NCBI GenBank assembly: GCA_052093225.1
Contig: JBQDDG010000024.1
Coordinates: forward strand, 1-57,160
DNA from: JB111 sp052093225
Lineage (GTDB): Bacteria; Actinomycetota; Actinomycetes; Actinomycetales; Actinomycetaceae
Length of the DNA: 57,160 nucleotides
Direction of reading: 5' to 3'
Shown: positions 35,062 to 44,600 of the stretch, in pieces
Layout: the number at the start of each line of letters is the position of its first letter
How positions within the stretch are numbered: position 1 is the first letter of the stretch
Program-made: the position numbers and the translations under genes
Notes under the pieces: model-generated
Told to the model about the DNA's origin: nothing
The model's input: only the letters and a program-made list of their open reading frames with translations
Database searches by the model: none

Positions 35062-36705
35062 TCAGTCGGAGGTCGGTGCGGCGGCGCCGGTCGAGCCGGC
35101 GGCGCTGCCCGAGCCGCCGTTGCCGCTCGAGCCACCGGTGCGACGACGACGGCGCCGGCGGGGACGGCCCGCCCCGCCCTCGGAGCCGGACGCGTTCTCG
35201 GAGCGGCGCGCGCCCTCGGGGCGACCGGAACGGGAGCGGCCGCCACGGTCACCGCCCTCGCGACGCTCACGACCGCCGTCGGACCGGCGGGACGCCTGGC
35301 GCGAGCCCGCGGACTTGCCGGTCTCGCCCAGGTCCTCGACCTCCTCGGCGCCGAGGCCCGCGCGCGTGCGGGCCGAGCGCGGCAGCGTGCCGCCGGTGCC
35401 CTCGGGGATGTCGAGGTCCGCGAACAGGTGCTCGGAGGTGTGGTAAGTCTCCGGCGGCTCGGCGAGGCCCAGGCCGAGGGCGTTGTTGACGACCGACCAG
35501 CGGGGGATGTCGTCCCAGTCGACGAAGGTCACGGCCGTGCCGGAGTTGCCCGCGCGGCCCGTGCGGCCGATGCGGTGGAGGTAGATCTTCTCGTCCTCGG
35601 GGCACTGGTAGTTGATGACGTGCGTGACGTCGTCGACGTCGATGCCGCGGGCGGCGACGTCGGTGGCGACGAGGACGTCGACCTTGCCGGTGCGGAACGC
35701 GCGCAGCGCCTGCTCACGGGCGCCCTGGCCGAGGTCGCCGTGGATGGCGGCGGAGGCGAAGCCGCGGTCGGCGAGGTCGTCCGCCACCTTCGCGGCCGTG
35801 CGCTTGGTACGCGTGAAGACGATCGTCAGGCCGCGGTCCCGGGCCTGGAGGATGCGCGCGAGCATCTCCACCTTGTTCATCGCGTGCGCCCGGTAGACGA
35901 CCTGGCGGGTCGACTTCACGGTCGCCCCCGTGTCGTCCGGGTCCTGCGCGCGGATGTGCGTCGGCCGCGTCATGTAGCGGCGGGCGAGCGAGACGACGGC
36001 GCCGGGCATCGTGGCCGAGAACAGCATCGTGTGGCGGTTCGCGGGCGTGCGGGACAGGAGGGTCTCGACGTCGGGGAGGAACCCGAGGTCGAGCATCTCG
36101 TCGGCCTCGTCGAGGACCACGGTGCTCACCGCGTTGAGGCGGAGCACCTTCTGCTTGAGCAGGTCGATGAGGCGCCCGGGCGTGCCCACGACGACCTCGA
36201 CGCCGGACTCGAGCGCGGCGATCTGCGGCTCGTAGGCGCGGCCGCCGTAGACCTGGACGATGCGCACCGAGCGCCTCCGCGACGCGGCCACGAGGTCCTC
36301 GGCGACCTGCTTGGCGAGCTCGCGGGTCGGGACGACCACGAGGCCCTGCGGGGCGCCCGGGTCGAGGAGCTCGTCGAAGCCCTCCTCGCCGGGGGCGATC
36401 GTGTGCTGGAGCAGCGGGAGGCCGAAGCCGAGGGTCTTGCCGGTGCCCGTCTTGGCCTGGCCGATGATGTCGGCGCGCTTGAGGGCGACGGGCAGCGTGA
36501 GGGCCTGGATGGGGAAGGGGTGCGTGATGCCGACGTCGCGCAGGGCGCCGGCGATCGGCTCGGCCACCCCGATGTCGGAGAACGTCTGCTCGACGGCGGC
36601 CGCGGTGGCGGCGTCGTCGGTGATGTCGGGGGTGGCCTGGTCGGTCTCGACGGGCGCGTGGGCGCCCGAGACGTCGACGACGCCGGAGGGTGCAGCGGTG
36701 TTCAT
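35062..36705 (-). CDS. DEAD-box ATP-dependent RNA helicase
   Basis: A 547-aa helicase with all core motifs: Q-motif region ITHPFPIQALTLP, motif I GQAKTGTGKT, Ia PTRELAKQV, II LDEADEMLDLG, III FSATMP, V ATDVAARGID and VI HRIGRTGRAGN. After the core come a helical linker and about 110 residues of Arg/Gly/Ser-rich basic tail (RRSDGGRERREGGDRGGRSR). Such tails bind RNA and are usual in actinobacterial RhlE/CsdA-like proteins active in ribosome assembly, RNA decay and cold adaptation. The ATG at 36705 has AGAAGAAGG upstream. The start is preceded by a structured leader. DUF3107 lies upstream as in M. tuberculosis (Rv3211/Rv3208A). Confidence 0.94.
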   Translation of the reverse strand: MNTAAPSGVVDVSGAHAPVETDQATPDITDDAATAAAVEQTFSDIGVAEPIAGALRDVGITHPFPIQALTLPVALKRADIIGQAKTGTGKTLGFGLPLLQHTIAPGEEGFDELLDPGAPQGLVVVPTRELAKQVAEDLVAASRRRSVRIVQVYGGRAYEPQIAALESGVEVVVGTPGRLIDLLKQKVLRLNAVSTVVLDEADEMLDLGFLPDVETLLSRTPANRHTMLFSATMPGAVVSLARRYMTRPTHIRAQDPDDTGATVKSTRQVVYRAHAMNKVEMLARILQARDRGLTIVFTRTKRTAAKVADDLADRGFASAAIHGDLGQGAREQALRAFRTGKVDVLVATDVAARGIDVDDVTHVINYQCPEDEKIYLHRIGRTGRAGNSGTAVTFVDWDDIPRWSVVNNALGLGLAEPPETYHTSEHLFADLDIPEGTGGTLPRSARTRAGLGAEEVEDLGETGKSAGSRQASRRSDGGRERREGGDRGGRSRSGRPEGARRSENASGSEGGAGRPRRRRRRRTGGSSGNGGSGSAAGSTGAAAPTSD

Positions 36706-36719
36706 GTGCCTTCTTCTGT

Positions 36720-36756
36720 CGATCGGTGGGCGCCGGTTGGCGCAGGCAGCCGATCG
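36720..36756 (-). promoter_or_regulatory. Nested hairpin in the RNA helicase 5' leader
   Basis: In the leader RNA, CGATCGG pairs with CCGATCG (outer 7 bp). Within it GCGCC pairs with GGCGC around a 4-nt loop, leaving asymmetric internal bulges. The structure ends a few nt before the ribosome binding site AGAAGAAGG. Leaders of cold-inducible helicase genes are often autoregulatory, so this is a candidate control element. Confidence 0.5.
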
Positions 36757-37025
36757 CACACGAGGCAGGGCGCTCGGGGGCGCCCGAAGATTCACAAGGA
36801 CAGCGACCGGTCATGCCGGGACGCCACCGACGATACTCCGTCGGTGGTCCGGGCGCTGCGGCCGTCCCGGTGGGACTCGACTCAGTGCGTCGGTGCGTCG
36901 GTCCGGCAGTGCGTCGGCCCGCGGGCGGTGCGGCCGTGCGTCGATGAGCCGGCGCACGGGCGGGGCGGGGACCGTGCGGTGCCGCCGGCCCCGCGCCGGG
37001 AGCGTGGGAAGAAGCGTTGCGGGGG
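36757..37025. other. Gene-free stretch between helicase leader and DUF3107
   Basis: Together with the leader element this gives a 320-nt gap. It contains repeated AGTGCGTCGG / GGTGCGTCGG motifs between 36,880 and 36,950. It must hold the helicase promoter, but I could not single out a convincing -10/-35 pair. No coding sequence is supported. Confidence 0.45.
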
Positions 37026-37250
37026 TCAGCCGACGCCGAAGCCGACGCGGCGGTCCTCCGGCGACCCGAGCTCGACGTGCCCGATCGCGGCGGCGGGCAC
37101 GAGGAACCGCTTGCCCTTGCCGTCGGAGACGTCGAGGGGCGTGTCGGAGGAGAGCGCCTCGCGCACCGAGTCGACGAACGCGTCCTCCGTCATGTCGACG
37201 TCGACGACGACGTCCCGCATGCTCTGCCGCATACCGATGGTGACCTGCAT
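37026..37250 (-). CDS. DUF3107 small protein
   Basis: A 74-aa protein matching the actinobacterial DUF3107 family end to end: MQVTIGMRQSMRDVVVDVDM at the start and KGKRFLVPAAAIGHVELG near the end. Function unknown; the mycobacterial homologue (Rv3208A, TB9.4) is abundant. The start is fixed by GGAGGACATCC directly upstream of the ATG. It is on the same strand as the RNA helicase but 320 nt away, and divergent from the DUF3152 gene. There is no signal peptide. Confidence 0.93.
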   Translation of the reverse strand: MQVTIGMRQSMRDVVVDVDMTEDAFVDSVREALSSDTPLDVSDGKGKRFLVPAAAIGHVELGSPEDRRVGFGVG

Positions 37251-37347
37251 GGATGTCCTCCGTCCGGCCCCGGTCGAGCGGGCCATGCGCTGATGTGGCG
37301 TTCGGTCCATCGTAAGCACGCTCACTGACAGGTCGGCGATCGGCTGA

Positions 37348-37353
37348 GAGGAT
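37348..37353 (+). promoter_or_regulatory. -10-like hexamer before the DUF3152 gene
   Basis: GAGGAT ends 8 nt before the ATG at 37362, compatible with a leaderless or near-leaderless transcript. Confidence 0.45.
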
Positions 37354-37361
37354 GACGCACG

Positions 37362-38222
37362 ATGTCCCGTCGTCGTCTCCCCGCCGTCCTCGGCGCCGTG
37401 GCCTGTGCAGGCCTCCTCGCGGCGCCCGTCGTCTCCTACCCGAGCGCCGGCTCCGCGGCGTGGTCGACCGCGCACGCCGACGAGTCGCCGACCCCCGACG
37501 TGGACGGCCTGCCCGAGTCCTGGCTGCCGGCCACCGGTCCGCTGGCCGTGACGCCGGTCGCACCCGAGGACGACGACGACACCCCCAGCCTGCTCGACCT
37601 CGTCCGGGTGCTGCCGCCCGCCGACGAGCTGCCGGACGGCGTCGACGCCGACGCGTACGGCGCGGGCATCCGCGGGGACCTCGAGCAGGCAACCGGTAGC
37701 GGCGACCTGCGCGTCGTCGAGGGCTCCGAGCCGGCCCCCCGCGAGGCGGAGCGGACCTACCGCGTGCGCGTCGAGGTGGAGCGCGGGCTCCCCATGGACC
37801 GCGCCGCCTTCGCCGACTACGTGGTGGACACCCTCAACGACCCGCGCGGCTGGGGATACGACGGCTCGGTCGCGTTCGAGCGGGTGGACACCGAGGACGC
37901 CGACTTCGCCGTCACGCTCGCCGACGGCCCGCTGAGCATCGACCTGTGCGCCCCGCTCGACGTCGGCGGCGTCTACTCGTGCGGCCGCAACGGGCGGGCC
38001 GTCCTCAACGCGGACCGGTTCGGCGGCGCGATCGACGCCTTCTTCCACGCCGGCGGGACCCTGCCGCAGTACCGGCAGTACCTCGTCAACCACGAGGTCG
38101 GCCACCTGCTCGGCCACCAGCACGATGACTGCCCGGCGCCCGGCGAGACCGCGCCCGTCATGGTCCAGCAGTCGATCAGCCTCCAGGGCTGCGTGCCGAA
38201 CGCCTGGGCCTCCCGGGAGTAG
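37362..38222 (+). CDS. Secreted DUF3152 protein with a metzincin-type zinc motif
   Basis: A 286-aa exported protein. An Arg-rich start and hydrophobic core (LPAVLGAVACAGLLAAPVV) form a signal peptide, followed by an acidic Pro-rich linker and the DUF3152 domain from about residue 120 (YRVRVEVERGLPMDRAAFAD). Inside it is H244-E-V-G-H-L-L-G-H-Q-H254, an exact HExxHxxGxxH zinc-binding motif as in metzincin peptidases. M267 in APVMVQQS sits where a Met-turn would be expected. Four cysteines suit an extracellular protein. The family is officially of unknown function, but these residues argue for a secreted metalloprotease. The gene order with DUF3107 and adnA matches mycobacteria (Rv3207c). Confidence 0.88.
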   Translation: MSRRRLPAVLGAVACAGLLAAPVVSYPSAGSAAWSTAHADESPTPDVDGLPESWLPATGPLAVTPVAPEDDDDTPSLLDLVRVLPPADELPDGVDADAYGAGIRGDLEQATGSGDLRVVEGSEPAPREAERTYRVRVEVERGLPMDRAAFADYVVDTLNDPRGWGYDGSVAFERVDTEDADFAVTLADGPLSIDLCAPLDVGGVYSCGRNGRAVLNADRFGGAIDAFFHAGGTLPQYRQYLVNHEVGHLLGHQHDDCPAPGETAPVMVQQSISLQGCVPNAWASRE

Positions 38223-38268
38223 CCGCCCGGGCCGGGAGTAGCCGCCCTCGGGTGTCGGCGGTGCGTGG

Positions 38269-38274
38269 TTGCAT
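38269..38274 (+). promoter_or_regulatory. -10-like hexamer before adnA
   Basis: TTGCAT ends 6 nt before the ATG at 38281. It is only a partial match to the consensus, but the position is the same as in other leaderless genes here. Confidence 0.4.
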
Positions 38275-38280
38275 GGCCGC

Positions 38281-41200
38281 ATGCCCCCCTCGGTCCGACC
38301 ACGGCTGCGCCTCGAGCAGCGCCCCGACCCGGCCGGCACGCCGCTCTCGCCGGCCGCCCGCGGCATCGCCGACGAGGTCGCGGACGGCGAGCGCGACCTC
38401 CTCGTGCTCGGCGCGCCGGGCTCCGGGCGCACGACGCTCGCCGTCGAGACGGTGGTGGAGGCCGCCCGCGCCGGCCGCAGGGTCGCGCTGCTCACCCCCG
38501 CGCGTCGCGTCGCCTCCCGCCTGCGTGACGAGGTGGCGCGCCGCACGGGCGCCCACGACGACGCGGTGCGGGTCGTCACCCCCACCTCCTTCGCGTTCGG
38601 TCTGCTCGGGCAGCACGCCGCGTACTGGGGCGGGCCCGAGCCCGCGCTGCTCTCGGGGCCGGACGAGGACGGGGCGATCGCCGAGCTCCTCGCCAACCAC
38701 GCCGACGGGAGCGTGCCCGGGCCCGACTGGCCCGCCTCGGTGCCCGAGGAGGCGCTCGGCCTGGACGCCTTCCGGCACGAGCTGCGCGACATCCTCGCCC
38801 GCGCCGGCGAGCTCGATCTCGAGCCGGAGGACCTGAGGCGCCTCGCGGCGTCGCACGGACGAGGGGAGTGGGCCGCCGTCGCGACCATCCTCGAGCAGTA
38901 CCGCGACAGCCTCGGCGCCCAGGACACGGCCGACGAGCAGGGTCCGTCCGGGGCATCGCCCGGGCGGCGCTACCGGCGCTACGACGCCGCGCGACTCGTC
39001 GACGAGGCCGCGCTCGTCCTGGGCTCCTGGCACCTCCCGCCCGCCGGCGTGGCCGCGGGTCAGGCCGACGTCCCGGACCTGCCGCGCTGGGACCTCGTCG
39101 TCGTCGACGACTACCAGGACGTCACCCGTTCCACCGCGCGGCTGCTGCGCGTCCTCGTGCGCGACGGCGCCCGCCTCCTGCTCCTCGGCGACCCGGACGT
39201 CGCCGTCCAGACCTTCCGGGGCGGGAGCCCCACCCTCGTCGCGGAGGCGACGTCCGACTTCGCCGACGGCGGCTTCGGCGCCCAGGTACGTCTGCTGCCC
39301 GAGGTCCACCGCGGCACGCCCGAGCTGCGCCACGCCGTCGCGGCGCTCGCCGGACGTCTCCCGGCCGGTGGGCCGGGGCTCGCCCGGCGGCGCGCGCCGG
39401 TCACCGGCGCCCAGGCGGGGCCGCGGGTCGAGACGCGCACCCTGGCGAGCGCGGCGCTCGAGGCGGAGGCCGTCGCCGACGCCGTCCGGCACGCCCACCT
39501 CGTCGACGGCGTGGCCTACCGGCAGTGCGCCGTCGTCGTCCGCACGAGCGGGCAGGCTTCGGCCCTGCGTTCCCTGCTCGGCGCCCGGCGGATCCCGGTC
39601 TCGCCGGGCCGTCTCGGCGCCCTGCGCGACGAGCCCGCGGTCCGTCCCCTCCTGCTCGCCGTCCGGGCCGCCGCCGAGCGGCCCGACGGCACCCGGCTGC
39701 GGGACCTGCTCCTCTCGCCGGTCGGCGGGGCCGACCCGGTCCGGCTGCGACGCCTCATGCGCACCCTGCGCGCCGCGAGCGAGGCCCGGGGCGGCGGCGC
39801 CGACTCCGACTCGGTGCTGGTCGACGCCGTGGCCGCCGTCGCGGCGCACGGGCCCGGCGCGCTGCCGGAGGGTGTGCCGGCCGCCCTCGCCGACCCGCTC
39901 GTGCGGGTGGCCGAGGTGGTGGCGGCCACGCGCGCGGCACTCGACGCGGGTCAGGGGCCGACGCCGGTGCTGTGGGCCGCGTGGGACGCGTCCGGGCTGG
40001 CACGGCCCTGGCAGGAGCGGGCGATCGAGGGCGGCCCGGGGGCGGCGCAGGCCCACGCGGACCTCGACGCCGTGCTCGCGTTGTTCTACGCCGCCGAGCG
40101 GTTCGAGACGCGCGGGACCGGCGGCGGCGCCGTGGCCTTCGTCGACCGCATCGAGTCCCAGCGGGTCGCCGAGGACACCCTCGCCGCCCAGTCCGGGCGG
40201 CGCGACCTCGTCGAGGTCCTCACGCCCGCGCAGGCGGCCGGCCAGGAGTGGGAGCTCGTGGTGGTCGCGGGGCTCCAGGAGGACGTGTGGCCGGACCTGC
40301 GCCGCCGGGACACGATCCTCGGCAGCCAGGCGCTCGTCGACGTGGTCACCGGCCGGGGCGAGGGGAGCGACCGGTGGGTCGAGGCGCGCCGTGAGGTCCG
40401 CGACGACGAGCTGCGCCAGCTCGTGCTCGCCGCCTCCCGGGCCACCTCGCGCCTGCTCGTCACCGCGGTCGAGAGCGTCGACACCAGGCCGTCCCTCTTC
40501 CACGAGCTGATGACGGCCGACGCCGCGGCGGGCCGCGAGCGGGCCGAGGAGGAGCCGGCGTCGGTTGGGTCGGCGTCGCACGGGTCGGTGCCGGGCGGTT
40601 CGGTACCTGGCGGGTCGGCGTCGGGCAAGGGTGCCGCGGGACGCGAGGCGGTGGGGCAGGTGGGAACCGACGGCGGGTCGGCGGACCCGCGTCCGGTCGA
40701 CCGTGAGCAGCTCGTCGCCCGGGACCTGCGCGAGCTCGTCGCGCGGCTGCGCCGGCGACTGGCCCTCGCCCCCGAGGATGCGGGCGCCGCGCGGGTGCTC
40801 GCCCGCCTCGCCAAGGAGGGCGTGCCCGGGGCCGACCACCAGCACTGGGGGCTCGTCCACGCGCCCACCACGCTTCAGGCACTGCGCGACGGGGCCGAAC
40901 CGGTGCCCGTCAGCCCGTCCGCCGTCGAGTCCGCCACCACCTGCGGGCTGCGCTGGGCCCTCACGAGGTTCGGTGGACGCGGCGCCGACTCGGGCTCCCA
41001 GGCGCTCGGCACCCTCGTCCACGCGATCGCCGAGGAGCACCCCGCGGGCACGGCCGAGGAGCTGCAGGCCGCGCTCGCCGAGCGCATCGGCGAGCTCGAC
41101 CTCGGCGAGGGCCTTGCCGCCGACCAGCAGCGGGCCAGGGCGGAGGACCTCGTCGACACCCTCGCCCGGTACGTCGCCACACCGGCCGACGTGACGGTCG

Positions 41201-41658
41201 AGGAGGAGATCGACGTCGTCGTGGGCGACGCGCGCATCCGCGGGAAGATCGACCGGCTCGAGGCGCAGGAGGACGGCACGGTCCTCGTCGTCGACCTCAA
41301 GACCGGCAAGGCGCCCCGGAAGGCGGACTCGGCCGAGAACCCCCAGATGGGCGTCTACCAGGTGGCGGTGCTCGAGCGGCACCGGCGCGGCGAGGGGCCG
41401 GCGCCCGCGGGTGCCCGGCTCGTCTACCTCGGCGCGGGGACGGCGCGGGTCACCACGCACGACCAGGCGCCGATCGGGACCGACGGCCCGAGCTGGGCCC
41501 ACGAGAGGCTCGGGGAGGCCGTGGCCGAGATGTCCGGAGCGCGGGTCACCGCCCGCACGAACCCCATGTGCCAGTTCTGCGAGGTCCGCACCTCCTGCCC
41601 GATCCAGCCGGAGGGCCGCCGCATCGGCCACGCCGGGACCACCGAGGAGCCGGCATGA
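38281..41658 (+). CDS. adnA: AdnA-like helicase-nuclease subunit with degenerate motor
   Basis: A 1125-aa protein with an N-terminal UvrD-type motor and a C-terminal RecB-type nuclease, the architecture of actinobacterial AdnA/AdnB, which resect double-strand breaks. The motor is altered at key sites. Walker A reads GAPGSGRT (44-51) with Arg for the catalytic Lys, Walker B is VVDDYQD with Asp for Glu, and motif III is GDPDVAVQTFRG. That fits the vestigial motor described for AdnA. The nuclease looks intact: LGTLVHAIAEEH (His), GKIDRLE (Asp), VVDLKTG (Asp, Lys). TTCGLRW plus MCQFCEVRTSC provide four cysteines for a Fe-S cluster. A Ser/Gly-rich repeat linker (GSVPGGSVPGGSASG) joins the halves. 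ATGA overlap with adnB. Confidence 0.88.
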   Translation: MPPSVRPRLRLEQRPDPAGTPLSPAARGIADEVADGERDLLVLGAPGSGRTTLAVETVVEAARAGRRVALLTPARRVASRLRDEVARRTGAHDDAVRVVTPTSFAFGLLGQHAAYWGGPEPALLSGPDEDGAIAELLANHADGSVPGPDWPASVPEEALGLDAFRHELRDILARAGELDLEPEDLRRLAASHGRGEWAAVATILEQYRDSLGAQDTADEQGPSGASPGRRYRRYDAARLVDEAALVLGSWHLPPAGVAAGQADVPDLPRWDLVVVDDYQDVTRSTARLLRVLVRDGARLLLLGDPDVAVQTFRGGSPTLVAEATSDFADGGFGAQVRLLPEVHRGTPELRHAVAALAGRLPAGGPGLARRRAPVTGAQAGPRVETRTLASAALEAEAVADAVRHAHLVDGVAYRQCAVVVRTSGQASALRSLLGARRIPVSPGRLGALRDEPAVRPLLLAVRAAAERPDGTRLRDLLLSPVGGADPVRLRRLMRTLRAASEARGGGADSDSVLVDAVAAVAAHGPGALPEGVPAALADPLVRVAEVVAATRAALDAGQGPTPVLWAAWDASGLARPWQERAIEGGPGAAQAHADLDAVLALFYAAERFETRGTGGGAVAFVDRIESQRVAEDTLAAQSGRRDLVEVLTPAQAAGQEWELVVVAGLQEDVWPDLRRRDTILGSQALVDVVTGRGEGSDRWVEARREVRDDELRQLVLAASRATSRLLVTAVESVDTRPSLFHELMTADAAAGRERAEEEPASVGSASHGSVPGGSVPGGSASGKGAAGREAVGQVGTDGGSADPRPVDREQLVARDLRELVARLRRRLALAPEDAGAARVLARLAKEGVPGADHQHWGLVHAPTTLQALRDGAEPVPVSPSAVESATTCGLRWALTRFGGRGADSGSQALGTLVHAIAEEHPAGTAEELQAALAERIGELDLGEGLAADQQRARAEDLVDTLARYVATPADVTVEEEIDVVVGDARIRGKIDRLEAQEDGTVLVVDLKTGKAPRKADSAENPQMGVYQVAVLERHRRGEGPAPAGARLVYLGAGTARVTTHDQAPIGTDGPSWAHERLGEAVAEMSGARVTARTNPMCQFCEVRTSCPIQPEGRRIGHAGTTEEPA

Positions 41659-44600
41659 CGACCGCACCGCACACGCCCGCCGACGCCGCGGAGCACACGC
41701 CCGCGGACACCGCCGCGCTCATCGGGAGCCACGCCCCGACCCCCGAGCAGGCCGAGGTGATGTCGCACCCGACGGCGCCCCAGCTCGTCGTCGCGGGTGC
41801 CGGGTCCGGCAAGACCGAGACGATGTCCCTGCGCGTCGTCCACCTCGTGCACAACGGGCTCGTCCGCCCCGACGAGGTCCTCGGCCTCACCTTCACCCGC
41901 AAGGCGGCCGGAGAGCTCGGCGAACGGCTGCGGACACGGCTGCGGACCCTGACCCGCGCCCTCGGCGGGCGGCGCCCGGACCCGCGCGGCGAGCTCGAGA
42001 CCGCCTGGCCGGAGGTGAGCACGTACGACTCCTTCGCCGCGGCCATCTACAAGGACCACGCGCTGCGGCTCGGGCTCGACCCGGCCGCCCGCCTCGTCAC
42101 CGCGGCCGAGAGCTACGAGCTCGCCCATGCGCTGGTCTCCGGGTGGGCCGGTCCGCTCGACGCGGCCGACGGACCCGCGCTCTCGACGCTCGTCGACGCC
42201 GTCGTGGACCTCGACGCGGCCACCATGTCCCTGCTCGCCTCCACGGTCACCCCCGACCTGCTGCGCGCCGAGCTCGAGGAGACGTCCCTCAACCTCCTCG
42301 ACGCCCCCGTCTCGGGGAAGAAGCGGGGGCCGAGCGCGGACGTGCGGAAGATTGCGACCAGCCACCGCGCACGGGTCGAGCTGCTCGCCATGGTCGAGGC
42401 CCTGCGCGCCGAGCGGCGCGCGAAGGGCGTCGCCACCTTCGCGGACATCGCCGACGCCGCCCGTCGGATCGTCACCGGGTTCCCGGACGTGCGCGACGAG
42501 CTCCGGGCGCGCTACCGGCTCGTGCTCCTCGACGAGTACCAGGACACCTCCGTCGCCCAGACCGATCTCCTCGCCGCCGCGTTCGGCGACGGCTGGCCGG
42601 TCACCGCCGTCGGTGACCCGCACCAGTCGATCTACGGCTGGCGGGGGGCCTCGGCCGCCGCGCTCGAGGAGTTTCCCGAGCGGTTCGGCGGACCGGAGCC
42701 CGCACCGGTGCGGAGGCTGTCGACGTCGTGGCGCAACGACCACGCGATCCTCGACGTCGCCAACGCCGTCTCCCGACCGCTCCAGGCCGGCTCGACGCTC
42801 CCGCTGCACACCCTCGGCGCGCGGCCGGGGGCGGCACCCGGGACGGTGGTGGGCGCGTGGTTCGCCACCGACCGCGAGGAGGCCGACGCGATCGCCCTGG
42901 AGCTCGAGCACCGCTGGCACGCCCCGTTCCTCGCCGCCGAGGCGGCCGAGCCCGGTTCCGGCCGCACCGCCGCCGTCCTCACCCGGACCAACGCCCAGCT
43001 CGAGGTCCTCCAGGACGCGCTGCGCAGGCGCGGGGTCCCGAGCCAGATCGTCGGGGTGGGCGGGCTCATCGTCCGCCCCGAGATCCTCGACGTCCGCGCC
43101 GCCCTCGCCGTGGCCGTCGACCCGTCCCGCGGCGACCGGCTCGTCCGCCTGGTCACCGGCCTCGGCCTCGGGCTCGCCGACCTGCGGACCCTGTGGTCCT
43201 GGGCCGGGGACCTCGCCCGGCTGGGCATCGGCGCCGGCACGGCGGCGGGCCGGGCGGCGGCGTCGGACCTCGACCTCGCGATCGACGCCGAGGAGTCGGC
43301 GATCGACCCGCGCCAGGAGCAGGCGCTCGCGGAGGCCGTCGACCACCTCCCCGGCAAGGACTGGACCGCCCACGGCCACGCGCTCACCGGCGCCGCCCGG
43401 GACCGGCTCACGCACCTGTCCCGGGCGCTGCGCCGCATCCAGTCCGCCGTGCACCTGCCGGTCCACGACGCGGTGGGCGTCGCCATCGAGGCGCTGGGGC
43501 TCGACCTCGAGGTCGTCGCGGCCGCCACGGACAGCCCCGCGGCCGCCCGCGCCGGGCTCGACGAGCTCGTGCGGCTGGCCGGCGGGTACGCCACCGGCGT
43601 CGACGGCGCCACCCTGTCCGGGTTCCTCTCCTACCTCGACCGGGCCGAGGAGAAGGAGCGCGGTCTCGCCGACGCCGAGGCCTCGCCCGAGCAGGGCGAG
43701 GAGGCCGCCGACCCTCTGCGCGGGGTCGTCCAGCTGATGACCATGCACCGCGCCAAGGGGCTCGAGTGGGACGTCGTGGCCATCCCCGGGCTCTCGCTCG
43801 GCACGCTGCCCAAGATCTACGTGTCGCCGAAGCTGGAGCACCCCGCGGACTTCGTGCCCAAGGACTCCGCCTGGCTGACGGACCTCGGCACGGTCCCGGC
43901 CGCGGTGCGCGGGGACGCGGCCCGGCTCCCGCAGCTCGAGCTCGCCGAGGTGGCCGACCAGCACGGCGTGGACGACGCGATCGAGGCGTTCAAGCAGGCC
44001 GCAGGCCGGCACGCCGTCGTCGAGGAGCGGCGGCTCGCCTACGTGGCCGTCACCCGGGCCCGCAGCGAGCTGATCCTCACCTGGTCGAGCTTCACCAAGG
44101 AGACGAGCACCGCGCGCTTCCGGTCACCGTTCCTCGACGAGGCGATCGCCACCGGGGTCCTCGAGCCGCTGCCCGAGCGGGTCCTCGACCGGCCGGCCGA
44201 CGCGCCGGAGGAGAACCCGCAGGTTGGACTGGTCACCGAGGGGCAGTGGCCGCCGCTGCCCGCGGACGAGGGGCCCGCCGTGCGCGCGGCACGGGCCGCC
44301 GCCGACGCGGTCCGCGCGGCCGCCGAGGGGCCGCTGGACCTCGACACCTCCGCGGAGGCCTCACCCTGGGACCGGGCGGCCGCGATGCTGCTCGCCGAGC
44401 GCGACGAGCTGCTCGCGCGGCGCGGCGAGGTGCCGCTCGGGGACCACCTCGCGGCGACCGGCCTGGTGGCGCTCGCCGACGACCCTGAATGGTTCGCCCG
44501 CCAGCTCATCCGGCCGGTGCCGCGTGCGCCGCGCCGCGAGGCCGACCTCGGCACGCGGTTCCACGAGTGGGTCGAGCAGCGCTTCGAGGCGGAGACGCTC

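Noticed and set aside
38176..41667. A minus-strand open frame of over 1100 codons opposite adnA
   Set aside because: It mirrors the codon structure of the real gene in a very GC-rich sequence, is Arg/Gly/Pro/Asp-rich without any recognisable domain, and covers intact helicase and nuclease motifs on the other strand.
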